From positions 1 to 64,000 of the forward strand of contig JBBRLS010000016.1 of assembly GCA_038231215.1 (NCBI GenBank): a stretch of 64,000 nucleotides of DNA. The letters run 5' to 3'. Origin of the DNA: Schlegelella_A sp038231215 (GTDB lineage: Bacteria; Pseudomonadota; Gammaproteobacteria; Burkholderiales; Burkholderiaceae_C). Every line of letters starts with the position of its first letter. Position 1 is the stretch's first letter. Shown piece after piece: positions 43,202 through 50,651 of the stretch. The position numbers and the translations under genes were made by a program. The notes below the pieces were generated by a model. That model saw nothing but the letters and a program-made list of their open reading frames with translations, ran no database searches and had not been told where the DNA came from.

Positions 43202-43738
43202 TCAATGCATCTGGATCGAGCCCAGTGCCTTGCCCTTGCCGGCGCGCGCCGGCGGGCTGCACAGGCCGCACACGTAGTGCTTGGCGATCTCGTGCGGATG
43301 CGTGACGAACTGGCCGCCGCAGCTCGAGCACTTGGTCATGGTCAGCATGCCGTTGTCGACGAACTTGACGAGGCGCCAGGCGCGCGTGACCGAGAGCAGC
43401 GATTCGAGGCCCTGGGCGGTGGTCTGCTCCTGGTAGAGCTGGTAGGCCTTGATGACGGCGTCGATCTCGTCCATCTCGCTGACCTTGTTCAGGTACTCGT
43501 GGATGTTGAGAAAGAGCGAGGCGTGGATGTTCGGCTGCCAGGTCATGAACCAGTCGGTCGAGAAGGGCAGCTGGCCCTTGCTCGGCGACTTTCCGGCCAC
43601 TTCCTTGTAGAGGCGAAGCAGCCGCTCGTAGGAAAGATCGGTCTCCGATTCGAGGACTTGCAACCGGGCGCCGAGCTGGATCAGCGCGACCGCGCGGCTG
43701 ATCTGCCTGGCCTCGGTGAGGATGCTCTTCTGGCGCAT
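43202..43738 (-). CDS. flhC: Flagellar master regulator subunit FlhC
   Basis: A 178-residue subunit of the FlhD4C2 activator of class II flagellar genes. The N-terminal helical region (ILTEARQISRAVALIQLGAR) and the zinc site with four cysteines, C137/C140 (KCSSCGG) and C157/C160 (VCGLC), are intact. The start is 2 bases after the flhD stop, so the two are co-translated. Presence of FlhDC together with FliA gives the class I-II-III flagellar hierarchy used by many Burkholderiales. Confidence 0.96.
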   Translation of the reverse strand: MRQKSILTEARQISRAVALIQLGARLQVLESETDLSYERLLRLYKEVAGKSPSKGQLPFSTDWFMTWQPNIHASLFLNIHEYLNKVSEMDEIDAVIKAYQLYQEQTTAQGLESLLSVTRAWRLVKFVDNGMLTMTKCSSCGGQFVTHPHEIAKHYVCGLCSPPARAGKGKALGSIQMH

Positions 43739-43740
43739 GA

Positions 43741-44064
43741 TCAGGCCGCCTCTTGATGGCGGCCGGCCATCAGGATCGAGGCGTGCAGGCGGTTCGTGCT
43801 GTCGTTGGCGGCGCTCTTGCCGTGGTTGGTGAGCAGGCCCCAGACCATGTCGTCGTCCATGCGAAAGCGGCAGAGCAGCGTGTTGCCGGCGGCGATCTTC
43901 ATCATCTGCGCCGGGGTCAGCAGGCCGATCAGCGCCGCGTTTTCCTCGCTGATGCCGAGGCGGTAGAGGGCCTGGTCGCGGTCGGTGCGGATGAGGCTCT
44001 GGGCCAGCATCAGGTACGACAGGTTGGCTTCGCGGATTTCGTTCAGGATCTGGTCGGCATTCAT
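43741..44064 (-). CDS. flhD: Flagellar master regulator subunit FlhD
   Basis: A 107-residue partner of FlhC. The N-terminal dimerisation helices (ILNEIREANLSYLMLAQSLI, RDQALYRLGISEENAALI) and the LTPAQMMKIAA and LLCRFRMDD segments match the family. The ATG at 44064 is seven bases after CCGGAG; the frame extends upstream but only this start gives the conserved N-terminus. The 263 bases to the divergent glycosyltransferase start at 44328 must contain its promoter; I could not identify a convincing one. Confidence 0.95.
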   Translation of the reverse strand: MNADQILNEIREANLSYLMLAQSLIRTDRDQALYRLGISEENAALIGLLTPAQMMKIAAGNTLLCRFRMDDDMVWGLLTNHGKSAANDSTNRLHASILMAGRHQEAA

Positions 44065-44327
44065 TCGGGGGCTCCGGTTTCGGGGGTTCGCTTGCGGTGC
44101 AGGTCTTTGCCTGCGATGGAATGAATTCTGATCAGACGAGAAGCCGCGGGCCATCAGGCCATCTCGGTCGCTTGAGTCCAGCTTCTTCCAAGGCCGGTGT
44201 CAGGCAAGTTCCTACACACCCGTCGCCGAAGCCGACGAACAGCCCGGTCCGTGAGCCCTTGTTCGTGGCATACCGCAAGGCCCGGCTGTCCAGAATCGGT
44301 TGCAACGAAGCCTCCTTCGCGACCGCC

Positions 44328-45566
44328 ATGAGCCAGCCTCCCGTCTTCAGCATCTGCGTGCCGACGTACAACCGCGGCCGCTACCTTGCCTCGCTGCTCG
44401 AGAGCCTGGTCGTGCAGATGGCCGCCTTCCCGTATCCGTACGAGATCGTCGTCTCGGACAACGCCAGCAGCGACGACACGCCGGCGGTGGTGGCGCGCTT
44501 CGCCGGGCTGCTGCCGATCCGCTCGATCCGCCATGCCGAGACCCTGGGCTGCTATCCGAACGTGGTGTTCGCGATGACGCAGGCGCGCGGCCGCTACATG
44601 ATGTACCTGGCCGACGACGATTGCGTGCTCGGCGATGCGCTCGCCGAGGTGGTCGCGACGATGCAAGCCGATCCCGCCGTCGTCATCACCTATGCGCCGT
44701 GGATGCTCTTCGACCTGGTCGGGCAGCAGGCCCAGGGCCAGTTCTACGAGGTGCCGCGCGACCTGCGCGTCGAGCCGGGCCAGTACGCCGAACTGCTCGG
44801 GCACATCCTGCGCCACCACATCTTCCCCGAGATCTACGTCGCCCGCACCGAGGTGATGAAGCGGCTGATGCCGCGCGTCAACGACATCGCCTTCTACGCC
44901 TTCAGCCAGGCGGCGGACTACCTGAACCAGGGCGCGGTGCTGATCAGGAAGCAACCCTTCTACGTCGCCATCACGCGCTACTTCGCCGACGACGTGCGCT
45001 CGCAGGTCGGCAACGGCGAGGTCGAGGTCGCCTGGGACCGCTACCGCGGCGGCCTCGAATACATGATGGCGCGCGCCGGCAACGGCATCGGCGCCGAGGA
45101 GCGCGCCGGGCTGCACCTGCGCATCCAGCACCTGATCGCGGTGCGCATGTCGGTGGCGATCCGCCTGCGCCACAACCAGGGCAAGGACCCGCTCGACGTG
45201 CACACCCTGGCGATGCGCCTGAAGGGCATGGGCTACGAGCACCTGCTGCCGGTGCCGATGAAGATCCTCGCTTCGAAGGCGACGCTGCATTTCCTGCTGC
45301 AAGACGCGGCGCTCAACCGCGGCATGGAGCGGCTGGTCTGCGTCGGCCCGTTCGACGCCGATGCCAAGGACTACCTGAAGCAGCACGCCGGCCGGCCGGT
45401 CGACTTTCTCGGCCAGGCGCCCAAGGCGCATGTCAAGGACGCCCTCCTCTTCGTCAGCGACCGGATCGAAGGCTTCGATCCGCCGGTCGAGGAGCAGCAG
45501 GCGCGAAACCTGCACATCGTTCGCGAGCGGGATCTCTGCGACCGCTTCGGCCTGGTGCCGGGCTGA
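44328..45566 (+). CDS. Family 2 glycosyltransferase
   Basis: A 412-residue GT-A glycosyltransferase. The nucleotide-sugar site is at the start (SICVPTYNRGRYLASLLESL, VVSDNASSDDT), with the metal-binding acidic motif LADDDCVLGD at about 96-98. The C-terminal half has extra helices and ends with a Rossmann-like strand segment (ERLVCVGPFDADAKDYL). No membrane helix is present, so it is cytoplasmic. It heads a four-gene forward set with two hexapeptide acyltransferases and an epimerase, between flhDC and fliC. A flagellin or surface-glycan role is inferred. The ATG at 44328 lacks a clear ribosome site. Confidence 0.85.
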   Translation: MSQPPVFSICVPTYNRGRYLASLLESLVVQMAAFPYPYEIVVSDNASSDDTPAVVARFAGLLPIRSIRHAETLGCYPNVVFAMTQARGRYMMYLADDDCVLGDALAEVVATMQADPAVVITYAPWMLFDLVGQQAQGQFYEVPRDLRVEPGQYAELLGHILRHHIFPEIYVARTEVMKRLMPRVNDIAFYAFSQAADYLNQGAVLIRKQPFYVAITRYFADDVRSQVGNGEVEVAWDRYRGGLEYMMARAGNGIGAEERAGLHLRIQHLIAVRMSVAIRLRHNQGKDPLDVHTLAMRLKGMGYEHLLPVPMKILASKATLHFLLQDAALNRGMERLVCVGPFDADAKDYLKQHAGRPVDFLGQAPKAHVKDALLFVSDRIEGFDPPVEEQQARNLHIVRERDLCDRFGLVPG

Positions 45567-45599
45567 CGCGCGCCGACCCGATCGGCCACCCCCCGAGCC

Positions 45600-46088
45600 A
45601 TGATCGAGATCGACGCCACGGCCCGCGTCTCGCCGCTCGCCGACATCGAGGACTCGGTCCGCGGCAGCCGCATCGTCCTCGGCGCGCACTCGACCATCGA
45701 CAGCTTCGTCAAGATCAAGCCGGCCGGCGGAAGCGGCGACCTGATCATCGGCGACCACTCGGTCGTCAACTCGGGCTGCGTGCTCTACACCGGCAACGGC
45801 ATCCGCATCGGCGACCACGTCGCGATCGCCGCCAACACCACGCTGGCTCCGGTCAACCACGCCTTCGCCGACCGCTCGCGGCGTATCGACGAGCAGGGCT
45901 TCCTGCCCGGCAAGGGCGGCATCGTCATCGAGAACGACGTCTGGATCGGCGCCAACTGCGTGCTGCTCGACGGCGCGGTGCTGCGTCGCGGTTGCGTCAT
46001 CGGCGCCGGCTCGCTGGTGCGCGGCGAAGTCGCGGCGTACACCGTGAACGCCGGCAATCCGCTGCTGCGGCTGGGCGAGCGGCAATGA
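45600..46088 (+). CDS. Left-handed beta-helix (hexapeptide) acyltransferase
   Basis: A 162-residue trimeric-type acyltransferase made of hexapeptide repeats ([LIV]-G-x-x-x-x: SRIVLGAHSTI, DLIIGDHSVVNSG, IRIGDHVAIAANTT, IVIENDVWIGANCVLLDGA). The catalytic-type histidine is in APVNHAF. The WIGANCVLLDGAVLRRGCVIGAGS block is typical of sugar O- or N-acetyltransferases such as WbbJ/MaaT. Its ATG follows the glycosyltransferase by 33 bases and its stop overlaps the epimerase start (ATGA). It probably acetylates the sugar handled by this cluster. Confidence 0.87.
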   Translation: MIEIDATARVSPLADIEDSVRGSRIVLGAHSTIDSFVKIKPAGGSGDLIIGDHSVVNSGCVLYTGNGIRIGDHVAIAANTTLAPVNHAFADRSRRIDEQGFLPGKGGIVIENDVWIGANCVLLDGAVLRRGCVIGAGSLVRGEVAAYTVNAGNPLLRLGERQ

Positions 46089-46924
46089 AGCGAGCCACCG
46101 TCGTCGGCGCCGGCGGCTTCATCGGCAGCCGGCTCGTGGCGCACCTGCAGCGACTCGGCTGGGACTGTCTCGCGCCGGCGCGAGAGGATCGCGCCTTCCT
46201 GCGCCAGCCACTCGGCACCGTGTTCCATTGCGCCGGCCTCACCGCCGACTTCGCGCGCCGGCCGCACGACACCGTGCGTGCCCACGTCGGTCTGCTCGAC
46301 GATCTGCTCGAGCAGGCCGAGTTCGACGCCCTCGTCTACCTTTCGTCGACCCGCCTCTACGACGGCTGTCGCCTCGGCCCCGACGCCACGGCGGTCGACG
46401 AGGACACGCCGCTCGCCCTCGACCCGGCCGAGCCGCGCCATCTCTACGACCTCTCGAAAGCGCTCGGCGAGTCGCTCTGCCGACAGGCGAGCGGCGGCCG
46501 CGCGCGGATCGCCCGCCTGTCTTGCGTCTACAGCGGCGCCGACGACGATGCCGACGGCTTCCTCGGCACCCTGCTCTCCCGCGTGCGCGCGCCCGGACGC
46601 GGGCCGGTGCTCGAGGTCGATTCGTCGGCCGAGGCGAGCCGCGACTACGTCCACGTCGAGGACGTGATCGAGGCGCTGGTCGCGATCGCGAGCCGCGGCA
46701 CGCAGCCGCTCTACAACGTGGCCGGCGGCGTCAACGTCGCCAACCGGCAGTTGTTCGCCCGCCTCGGCGAAATCGCCGGCTGCGATGTGCGCGCACTGTG
46801 CCACGAGCCCGTGCCCTCTCCCGCCCCGATCTCGATCGAGCGCATGCACCGCGAATTCGGATGGCGCCCTCGACATCTGCTCGACCGGTTGCCCGCGCTC
46901 CTTGCCGAGGCCGTGCCATGCTGA
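46085..46924 (+). CDS. NAD-dependent epimerase/dehydratase (extended SDR)
   Basis: A 279-residue extended short-chain dehydrogenase. The NAD site is VVGAGGFIGSRLVAHL, followed by VFHCAGL, the catalytic serine region VYLSSTRLYDG and the Y-x-x-x-K pair in YDLSKALGE. It ends with a GWRPRHLLDRLP segment typical of nucleotide-sugar epimerases. The start overlaps the acyltransferase stop by four bases and the stop overlaps the next gene by seven. The nucleotide sugar acted on is not determinable. Confidence 0.87.
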   Translation: MKRATVVGAGGFIGSRLVAHLQRLGWDCLAPAREDRAFLRQPLGTVFHCAGLTADFARRPHDTVRAHVGLLDDLLEQAEFDALVYLSSTRLYDGCRLGPDATAVDEDTPLALDPAEPRHLYDLSKALGESLCRQASGGRARIARLSCVYSGADDDADGFLGTLLSRVRAPGRGPVLEVDSSAEASRDYVHVEDVIEALVAIASRGTQPLYNVAGGVNVANRQLFARLGEIAGCDVRALCHEPVPSPAPISIERMHREFGWRPRHLLDRLPALLAEAVPC

Positions 46925-47571
46925 CCTTGAGCCTCGGCAGCAGCGACAGCCTGTTGGGCTACGTCGGCCGGCAGCTCGACCACTTCTTTCCCGATGGCCG
47001 CGGCGATGCCGAGCGGCCGGCGCTGCAGGCGCAGTTCGAGCCCGCTCTGCGCCGCCTCGAGCGCTGCATCGCCGAAGTGCGGATGTGGACGCCGGGGCAG
47101 TTCGACCCCCTGCATTCGTCGCAGTACACGACCTTTCTCTACTACCTGGCGAACACGCTCTGGCGTGCCGGCGCGGAGCGCCCTCTCTGCAACAAGCTCT
47201 TCGGCCTGAACAAGGCGCTGAACGGCATCGACCTGTTCTACGAGATCGAGATGCCGGAGGTGTTCTTCATCGGCCACTCGGTCGGCATCGTGCTCGCCAA
47301 GGCGCGCTACAGCAACCGGCTCGCGCTCTACCAGAACAGCACCGTCGGCAAGAACCACGGCGAAGCGCCGACGCTCGGCGAAGGCGTGGTGATGTACCCG
47401 AACACGGCGATCATCGGCCGCTGCGAGATTGGCGCGGGCACCGTCATCGCGCAAGGCACGAGCATCGTCAACCGGAGCACGCCGGGGAACTGCATGGTGT
47501 TCCAGGGCGATGGCGGTGGCCTGGTGGTCAAGCCGCCGACGCGGGACGTGCTCGCCGACCTGTTTCGTTGA
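46918..47571 (+). CDS. Serine acetyltransferase-like hexapeptide transferase
   Basis: A 217-residue protein: about 110 residues of alpha-helical N-terminal domain (FEPALRRLERCIAEVRMW, FLYYLANTLWRAG) precede a left-handed beta-helix (FFIGHSVGIVLAKARYSNR, VMYPNTAIIGRCEIGAGTVIAQGTSIVN). This is the CysE-like layout, but the catalytic surroundings differ and the setting is glycan genes, so a sugar acetyltransferase is more likely than cysteine synthesis. It is the last of four overlapping genes. Confidence 0.8.
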   Translation: MLTLSLGSSDSLLGYVGRQLDHFFPDGRGDAERPALQAQFEPALRRLERCIAEVRMWTPGQFDPLHSSQYTTFLYYLANTLWRAGAERPLCNKLFGLNKALNGIDLFYEIEMPEVFFIGHSVGIVLAKARYSNRLALYQNSTVGKNHGEAPTLGEGVVMYPNTAIIGRCEIGAGTVIAQGTSIVNRSTPGNCMVFQGDGGGLVVKPPTRDVLADLFR

Positions 47572-47597
47572 CCCGTCACGCCGAAAGCGTTTACGCT
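47568..47597 (+). promoter_or_regulatory. Candidate sigma-70-type promoter for the 12-codon leader transcript
   Basis: TTGACC (47568-47573), then 18 bases, then TACGCT (47592-47597), at the very end of the acetyltransferase gene. The -35 match is good and the -10 weak. It would start a transcript near 47605, about 25 bases before the leader ATG. Confidence 0.45.
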
Positions 47598-47630
47598 AGT
47601 GGCCTCGCGGCAGCTACGAAAGGAGGTGAT

Positions 47631-47669
47631 ATGTCTTCATTCTCTAGGTCCGGGGCGGATTCCGACTGA
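47631..47669 (+). CDS. 12-aa leader-type peptide with extreme Shine-Dalgarno
   Basis: The frame encodes MSSFSRSGADSD and stops at TGA. Directly upstream is GAAAGGAGGTGAT, 13 bases complementary to the 3' end of 16S rRNA, with normal spacing to the ATG. This is far stronger than any other ribosome site in the window and would not persist by chance in such a short frame. A small hairpin (CGACT/AGTCG, 47663-47677) encloses the stop codon and a 12-bp hairpin follows. The peptide is Ser/Asp-rich with no obvious attenuation codons. It could be a leader peptide, or part of a dual-function small RNA. Confidence 0.6.
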   Translation: MSSFSRSGADSD

Positions 47670-47692
47670 CATAGTCGCTCTGTAGCCAGACC

Positions 47693-47728
47693 CGCGGGCG
47701 CTCCGCACCATTGGTGGGAGCGCCCGCG
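47693..47728 (+). ncRNA. Stable hairpin, possible 3' end of a small RNA or attenuator
   Basis: A 12-bp uninterrupted stem (CGCGGGCGCTCC / GGAGCGCCCGCG) continues inward as CACC/GGTG around a three-base loop, giving about 16 pairs in 36 bases. No T-run follows, so it is not a standard intrinsic terminator. It may end the leader transcript, protect a small RNA, or regulate read-through into the tannase-like gene. Confidence 0.55.
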
Positions 47729-47900
47729 TCACGTCAAGGGCATGCGGTGACTGTTTTCGACCCATAGCGGGCCATCATCACGACGCACCGCCGACACTCG
47801 TCCGGCGCGGCTGACACGTTTGATTCGCGTGTAACCTTCCGTCAGTGCTCTTGGGGCATCCTCGGAGCTGCAAGCGCGGTCCGTCCGGAGGGAATGACCT

Positions 47901-49508
47901 TTGAGCCTCATTGATCAAGCAGTTCGAGCAGGACTGTTCGCCGTCGTCGTCAGCGGACTCAATTTGCTGCCGGCGGCCGCGGTCGCGGCGAAGGGCTCGG
48001 AAGAATGCGCGACCCTCGCTCACCTGCCGCTGACCGGTGCGACGGTATTGAGTGCGGAGTTCAACGAAGCGGGCAGCTTCAAGACCTCGGACGGAAAGCT
48101 GCTGCTCAAGCAGAATGCCTTTTGCAGAGTCGTAGGGCGCGCCTCACCGTCCAGCGATTCGGACATCCGTTTCGAGGTGTGGCTTCCGGCGTTCGATTGG
48201 AACGGGCGCCTTTGGGGCGTGGGCAACAGTTACTTTGCTGGCTCGATTTCGCAGCGTGCGTTGGGCAGTCGCATGGCCGAAGGCTACGTGGCAGTAGGCA
48301 CCGATACCGGACACCGCACCGATGACCAAGCGGACACGCGCTGGGCAATTGGTCATCCGCAGAAGGTGATCGACTTCGGCCACCGCGGCATCCACGAAGC
48401 CGCCGTCAATGCCAGGCTCATCGTTGCAGCGTTCTATGGTCGGCCGCCCGCTCGCGCGTATTTCGGATCTTGTTCCAACGGCGGCCGGCAGGCGTTGATG
48501 GAAGCCCAGCGCTACCCCGAGGACTACGACGGCATCATCGCTGGTGCGCCTGCACACGACTGGACCAACATCTACATCGGGGACGGGGAATTGCAGTTCA
48601 AGTGGTTCGCGGACGGGTCTCACCACATCCCGGCGGCCAAACTCGCCGCCATACAGTCCGCGGTCCTGGCCGCGTGCGACGAAATCGATGGCGTAAAGGA
48701 TAGCGTGATCGACGAACCCGGCCAGTGCACGTTCGATCCGCGGGTGCTCGCGTGCAGCGGTCCGGAAACCGATCAGTGTCTGACATCGCCGCAACTGGAT
48801 ACCTTGCGTCAGCTCTATGCGGGCAAAACCTCTGAAACAGGCAAACCTCTGCTGCGTGGCTATGCCAAGGGAGCGGAGGCCGGCCTGGACGAAGCCCACT
48901 TCCGGTCGGGCCCGGGCACGGACGATTTGTTCAAGGACGTACATGGGTTCTGGAGAGACCTGGTATTCGAAGATGCGGCATGGGACTTCCGCACCTACGA
49001 CATGGAGCGCGATGGCCGCCTGGCAGATCGAAAGCTCGCCTCGGTGCTGAATGCCAACGACGCCGACTTGAGCCGGTTCGCGGCGCGTGGCGGAAAGCTG
49101 ATCCTCTGGCACGGTTGGGCTGATCCGCTGCCTCCGCCGATCGGCACGATCGACTACCTTTCTCGCGTCGAGTCAACGATGGGGACCAAACGAACGAGCG
49201 AGACGGTGCGCCTCTTCATGGCGCCCGGCATGGGTCACTGCGCAGGAGGAGATGGGCCTAACAGCTTTGGTCAGTTCCTGGCAGGAAGCGGCGATCCCGA
49301 CATCAGCCTGGGCGCGGCGCTGCAGCGCTGGGTCGAGGAGGACGTTGCCCCAGAACGAATCGTCGCCACCAAACGCAAGAATGATGACGATCCAGTTAGC
49401 GAAATCGTCCGCACGCGACCGCTGTGTGCCCACCCGCTCGTGGCCCGCTACCGGGGCACCGGTAGCACCGATGTCGTCGCCAATTTCGATTGCAAGAGGC
49501 CTCGGTAG
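47901..49508 (+). CDS. Tannase/feruloyl esterase family protein
   Basis: A 535-residue exported esterase of the tannase family, which hydrolyses gallate, ferulate or terephthalate-type esters. A signal peptide (residues 1-30) precedes the alpha/beta-hydrolase core. The family's CS-D-HC motif is complete: C191-S192 in FGSCSNGGRQA, the Asp in HGWADPL and His-Cys in GMGHCAGG. The start is TTG at 47901 after GGAGGG at rather long spacing, so it is uncertain. Codon use is visibly less GC3-biased than in the neighbouring glycan genes, suggesting horizontal acquisition. It is unrelated to motility by sequence. Confidence 0.87.
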   Translation: MSLIDQAVRAGLFAVVVSGLNLLPAAAVAAKGSEECATLAHLPLTGATVLSAEFNEAGSFKTSDGKLLLKQNAFCRVVGRASPSSDSDIRFEVWLPAFDWNGRLWGVGNSYFAGSISQRALGSRMAEGYVAVGTDTGHRTDDQADTRWAIGHPQKVIDFGHRGIHEAAVNARLIVAAFYGRPPARAYFGSCSNGGRQALMEAQRYPEDYDGIIAGAPAHDWTNIYIGDGELQFKWFADGSHHIPAAKLAAIQSAVLAACDEIDGVKDSVIDEPGQCTFDPRVLACSGPETDQCLTSPQLDTLRQLYAGKTSETGKPLLRGYAKGAEAGLDEAHFRSGPGTDDLFKDVHGFWRDLVFEDAAWDFRTYDMERDGRLADRKLASVLNANDADLSRFAARGGKLILWHGWADPLPPPIGTIDYLSRVESTMGTKRTSETVRLFMAPGMGHCAGGDGPNSFGQFLAGSGDPDISLGAALQRWVEEDVAPERIVATKRKNDDDPVSEIVRTRPLCAHPLVARYRGTGSTDVVANFDCKRPR

Positions 49509-49679
49509 TGCTGCGAATGACCGCTCAAGTTCAGCAACGCGTTTGACCGCTTCTGGCCGGTCAGTGACCTTCGCTGTTCGTCGCTGATCGACCCGAATCG
49601 GACACAGACAATTTCATTCGCTCAGGGCCGAAGCAGACGTTCATTAGGGCTTCGACTGGCCCTCGCGGCAGACGTCTGC

Positions 49680-50246
49680 TCAGCGTTGCTCGATGGTGCC
49701 CTCTTCGATCATCCGGCGCCGTGTTCGTTCATGCCAGGCGGACCGAGGCATGTGTCCCGGCGTGGCCTCGACCATCTGTTGCGTGAGCCGATAAATCTCG
49801 TCGTCGGAAAGGCTGAGATCGAGCGGAATGGACACCGGCGGCAGGTACCACGGGGTCTGGACGAAGAGCTCGATGCGATTGCCCTCCGGGTCGGCGAAGT
49901 AGATCGACCACGAACCGCCATGATTGGTTGGGTTGAGAGCTGAAACGGCGTGTTCGAGGAGGCGGCCGTGAACCCGTCGAAGCTCGGGGAAGTCGACGAC
50001 GCGAAACGAGATCTGGTTGATGGTCGACGCATGCGCCGGGTCGCGTCCAGGCACGAGCACGATCTGATGGTGCTCGTCGGGATCGCGCGAGAGGAACACG
50101 ACATTCACTCCCCGGATCAAGGCGCGGTCCGTAATGCAGAAGCCGAGCACGCCGGTGTAGAACTCAACCATCGGTGCCATGTCCACGACATAGACACCCA
50201 TGTGCGCGAATGCCATCCTGGGCGCTTCACTCATAGCTGTGCTCAT
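49680..50246 (-). CDS. VOC-family (glyoxalase/extradiol dioxygenase-like) protein
   Basis: A 188-residue vicinal-oxygen-chelate protein. Metal ligands of the usual two-histidine-one-glutamate set are visible: H15 (AFAHMGVYV), H60 (DEHHQIVLV) and E126 (NRIELFVQTPW), with the family block YFADPEGNRIE. Relatives include catechol 2,3-dioxygenases and isomerases. A C-terminal extension of about 50 residues (LSLSDDEIYRLTQQ, MPRSAWHERTRRR) is helical. It converges with the tannase-like gene; a fragment of an aromatic FAD monooxygenase follows upstream of it, consistent with an aromatic-catabolism remnant. Confidence 0.85.
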   Translation of the reverse strand: MSTAMSEAPRMAFAHMGVYVVDMAPMVEFYTGVLGFCITDRALIRGVNVVFLSRDPDEHHQIVLVPGRDPAHASTINQISFRVVDFPELRRVHGRLLEHAVSALNPTNHGGSWSIYFADPEGNRIELFVQTPWYLPPVSIPLDLSLSDDEIYRLTQQMVEATPGHMPRSAWHERTRRRMIEEGTIEQR

Positions 50247-50276
50247 TGTTAGGTTGAAGGCGCAGTGAGGAACCTT

Positions 50277-50414
50277 TCACGCCAGCAGCGCCGCCACCGC
50301 GGCACGGGCTTCTCGCAAGACCGCGACAGGCAGCCCATGCGCGATCAGCGCATTGGCGGCGAACAAGCCACCAATGCACCCTCCGACGATCACCACGCTC
50401 GGTCGCGATGCCAC
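50277..50414 (-). pseudogene. N-terminal fragment of a FAD-dependent monooxygenase
   Basis: A GTG-initiated 45-codon frame encodes the start of a Rossmann FAD-binding domain: SVVIVGGCIGGLFAANALIA, then HGLPVAVLREA, and a premature TGA. The GGCIGG motif and spacing match flavoprotein hydroxylases, but the remaining roughly 350 residues are missing. This is a decayed or truncated gene, co-oriented with the VOC gene. Too short to assign a substrate. Confidence 0.65.
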
Positions 50415-50651
50415 AAGAGCCGCCTCGAAAAGTGTTCAACGCCACATCTTACGAGGCAACGGAGCGAAACAGGTAATGCGCGTCGGCTTCGGGTCGGTGC
50501 AAACCGGCGAACGACCACTCCCAGCGGCTTTGCTGTACAGCCGCTCTTGGTGGAAGCAGCCATCAAGCGCCGCTGCGTCTCTTCGATCCCCCTGCTTGCG
50601 CAGGAGCGGAAGCCGACCGGCCGGAGGAACCTCGCGGTCCAGGCCCGGGCT
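50415..50651. other. Intergenic stretch, nothing recognised
   Basis: 237 bases between the monooxygenase fragment and the sugar methyltransferase. No supported gene, RNA or terminator was seen. Lower GC at its left end marks the edge of the atypical segment. Confidence 0.6.

Larger units (their letters stand above)
47572..47900. other. Spacer with leader peptide and hairpin, otherwise empty
   Basis: The 329 bases between the acetyltransferase and the tannase-like gene hold the 12-codon reading frame (47631-47669) and the hairpin (47693-47728). From 47730 to 47890 I see no gene; the base composition drops and codon-like structure disappears, as in the following acquired segment. Confidence 0.7.

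Noticed and set aside
49668..49679. GCAGACGTCTGC perfect palindrome after the VOC gene
   Set aside because: Twelve bases, single site, no T-tract and no second copy in the right geometry; could be chance in this composition.
50248..50254. GTTAGGT resembling the core of an integron attC site beside the atypical genes
   Set aside because: No partner RYYYAAC core or palindromic attC body could be found, and no integrase is present.
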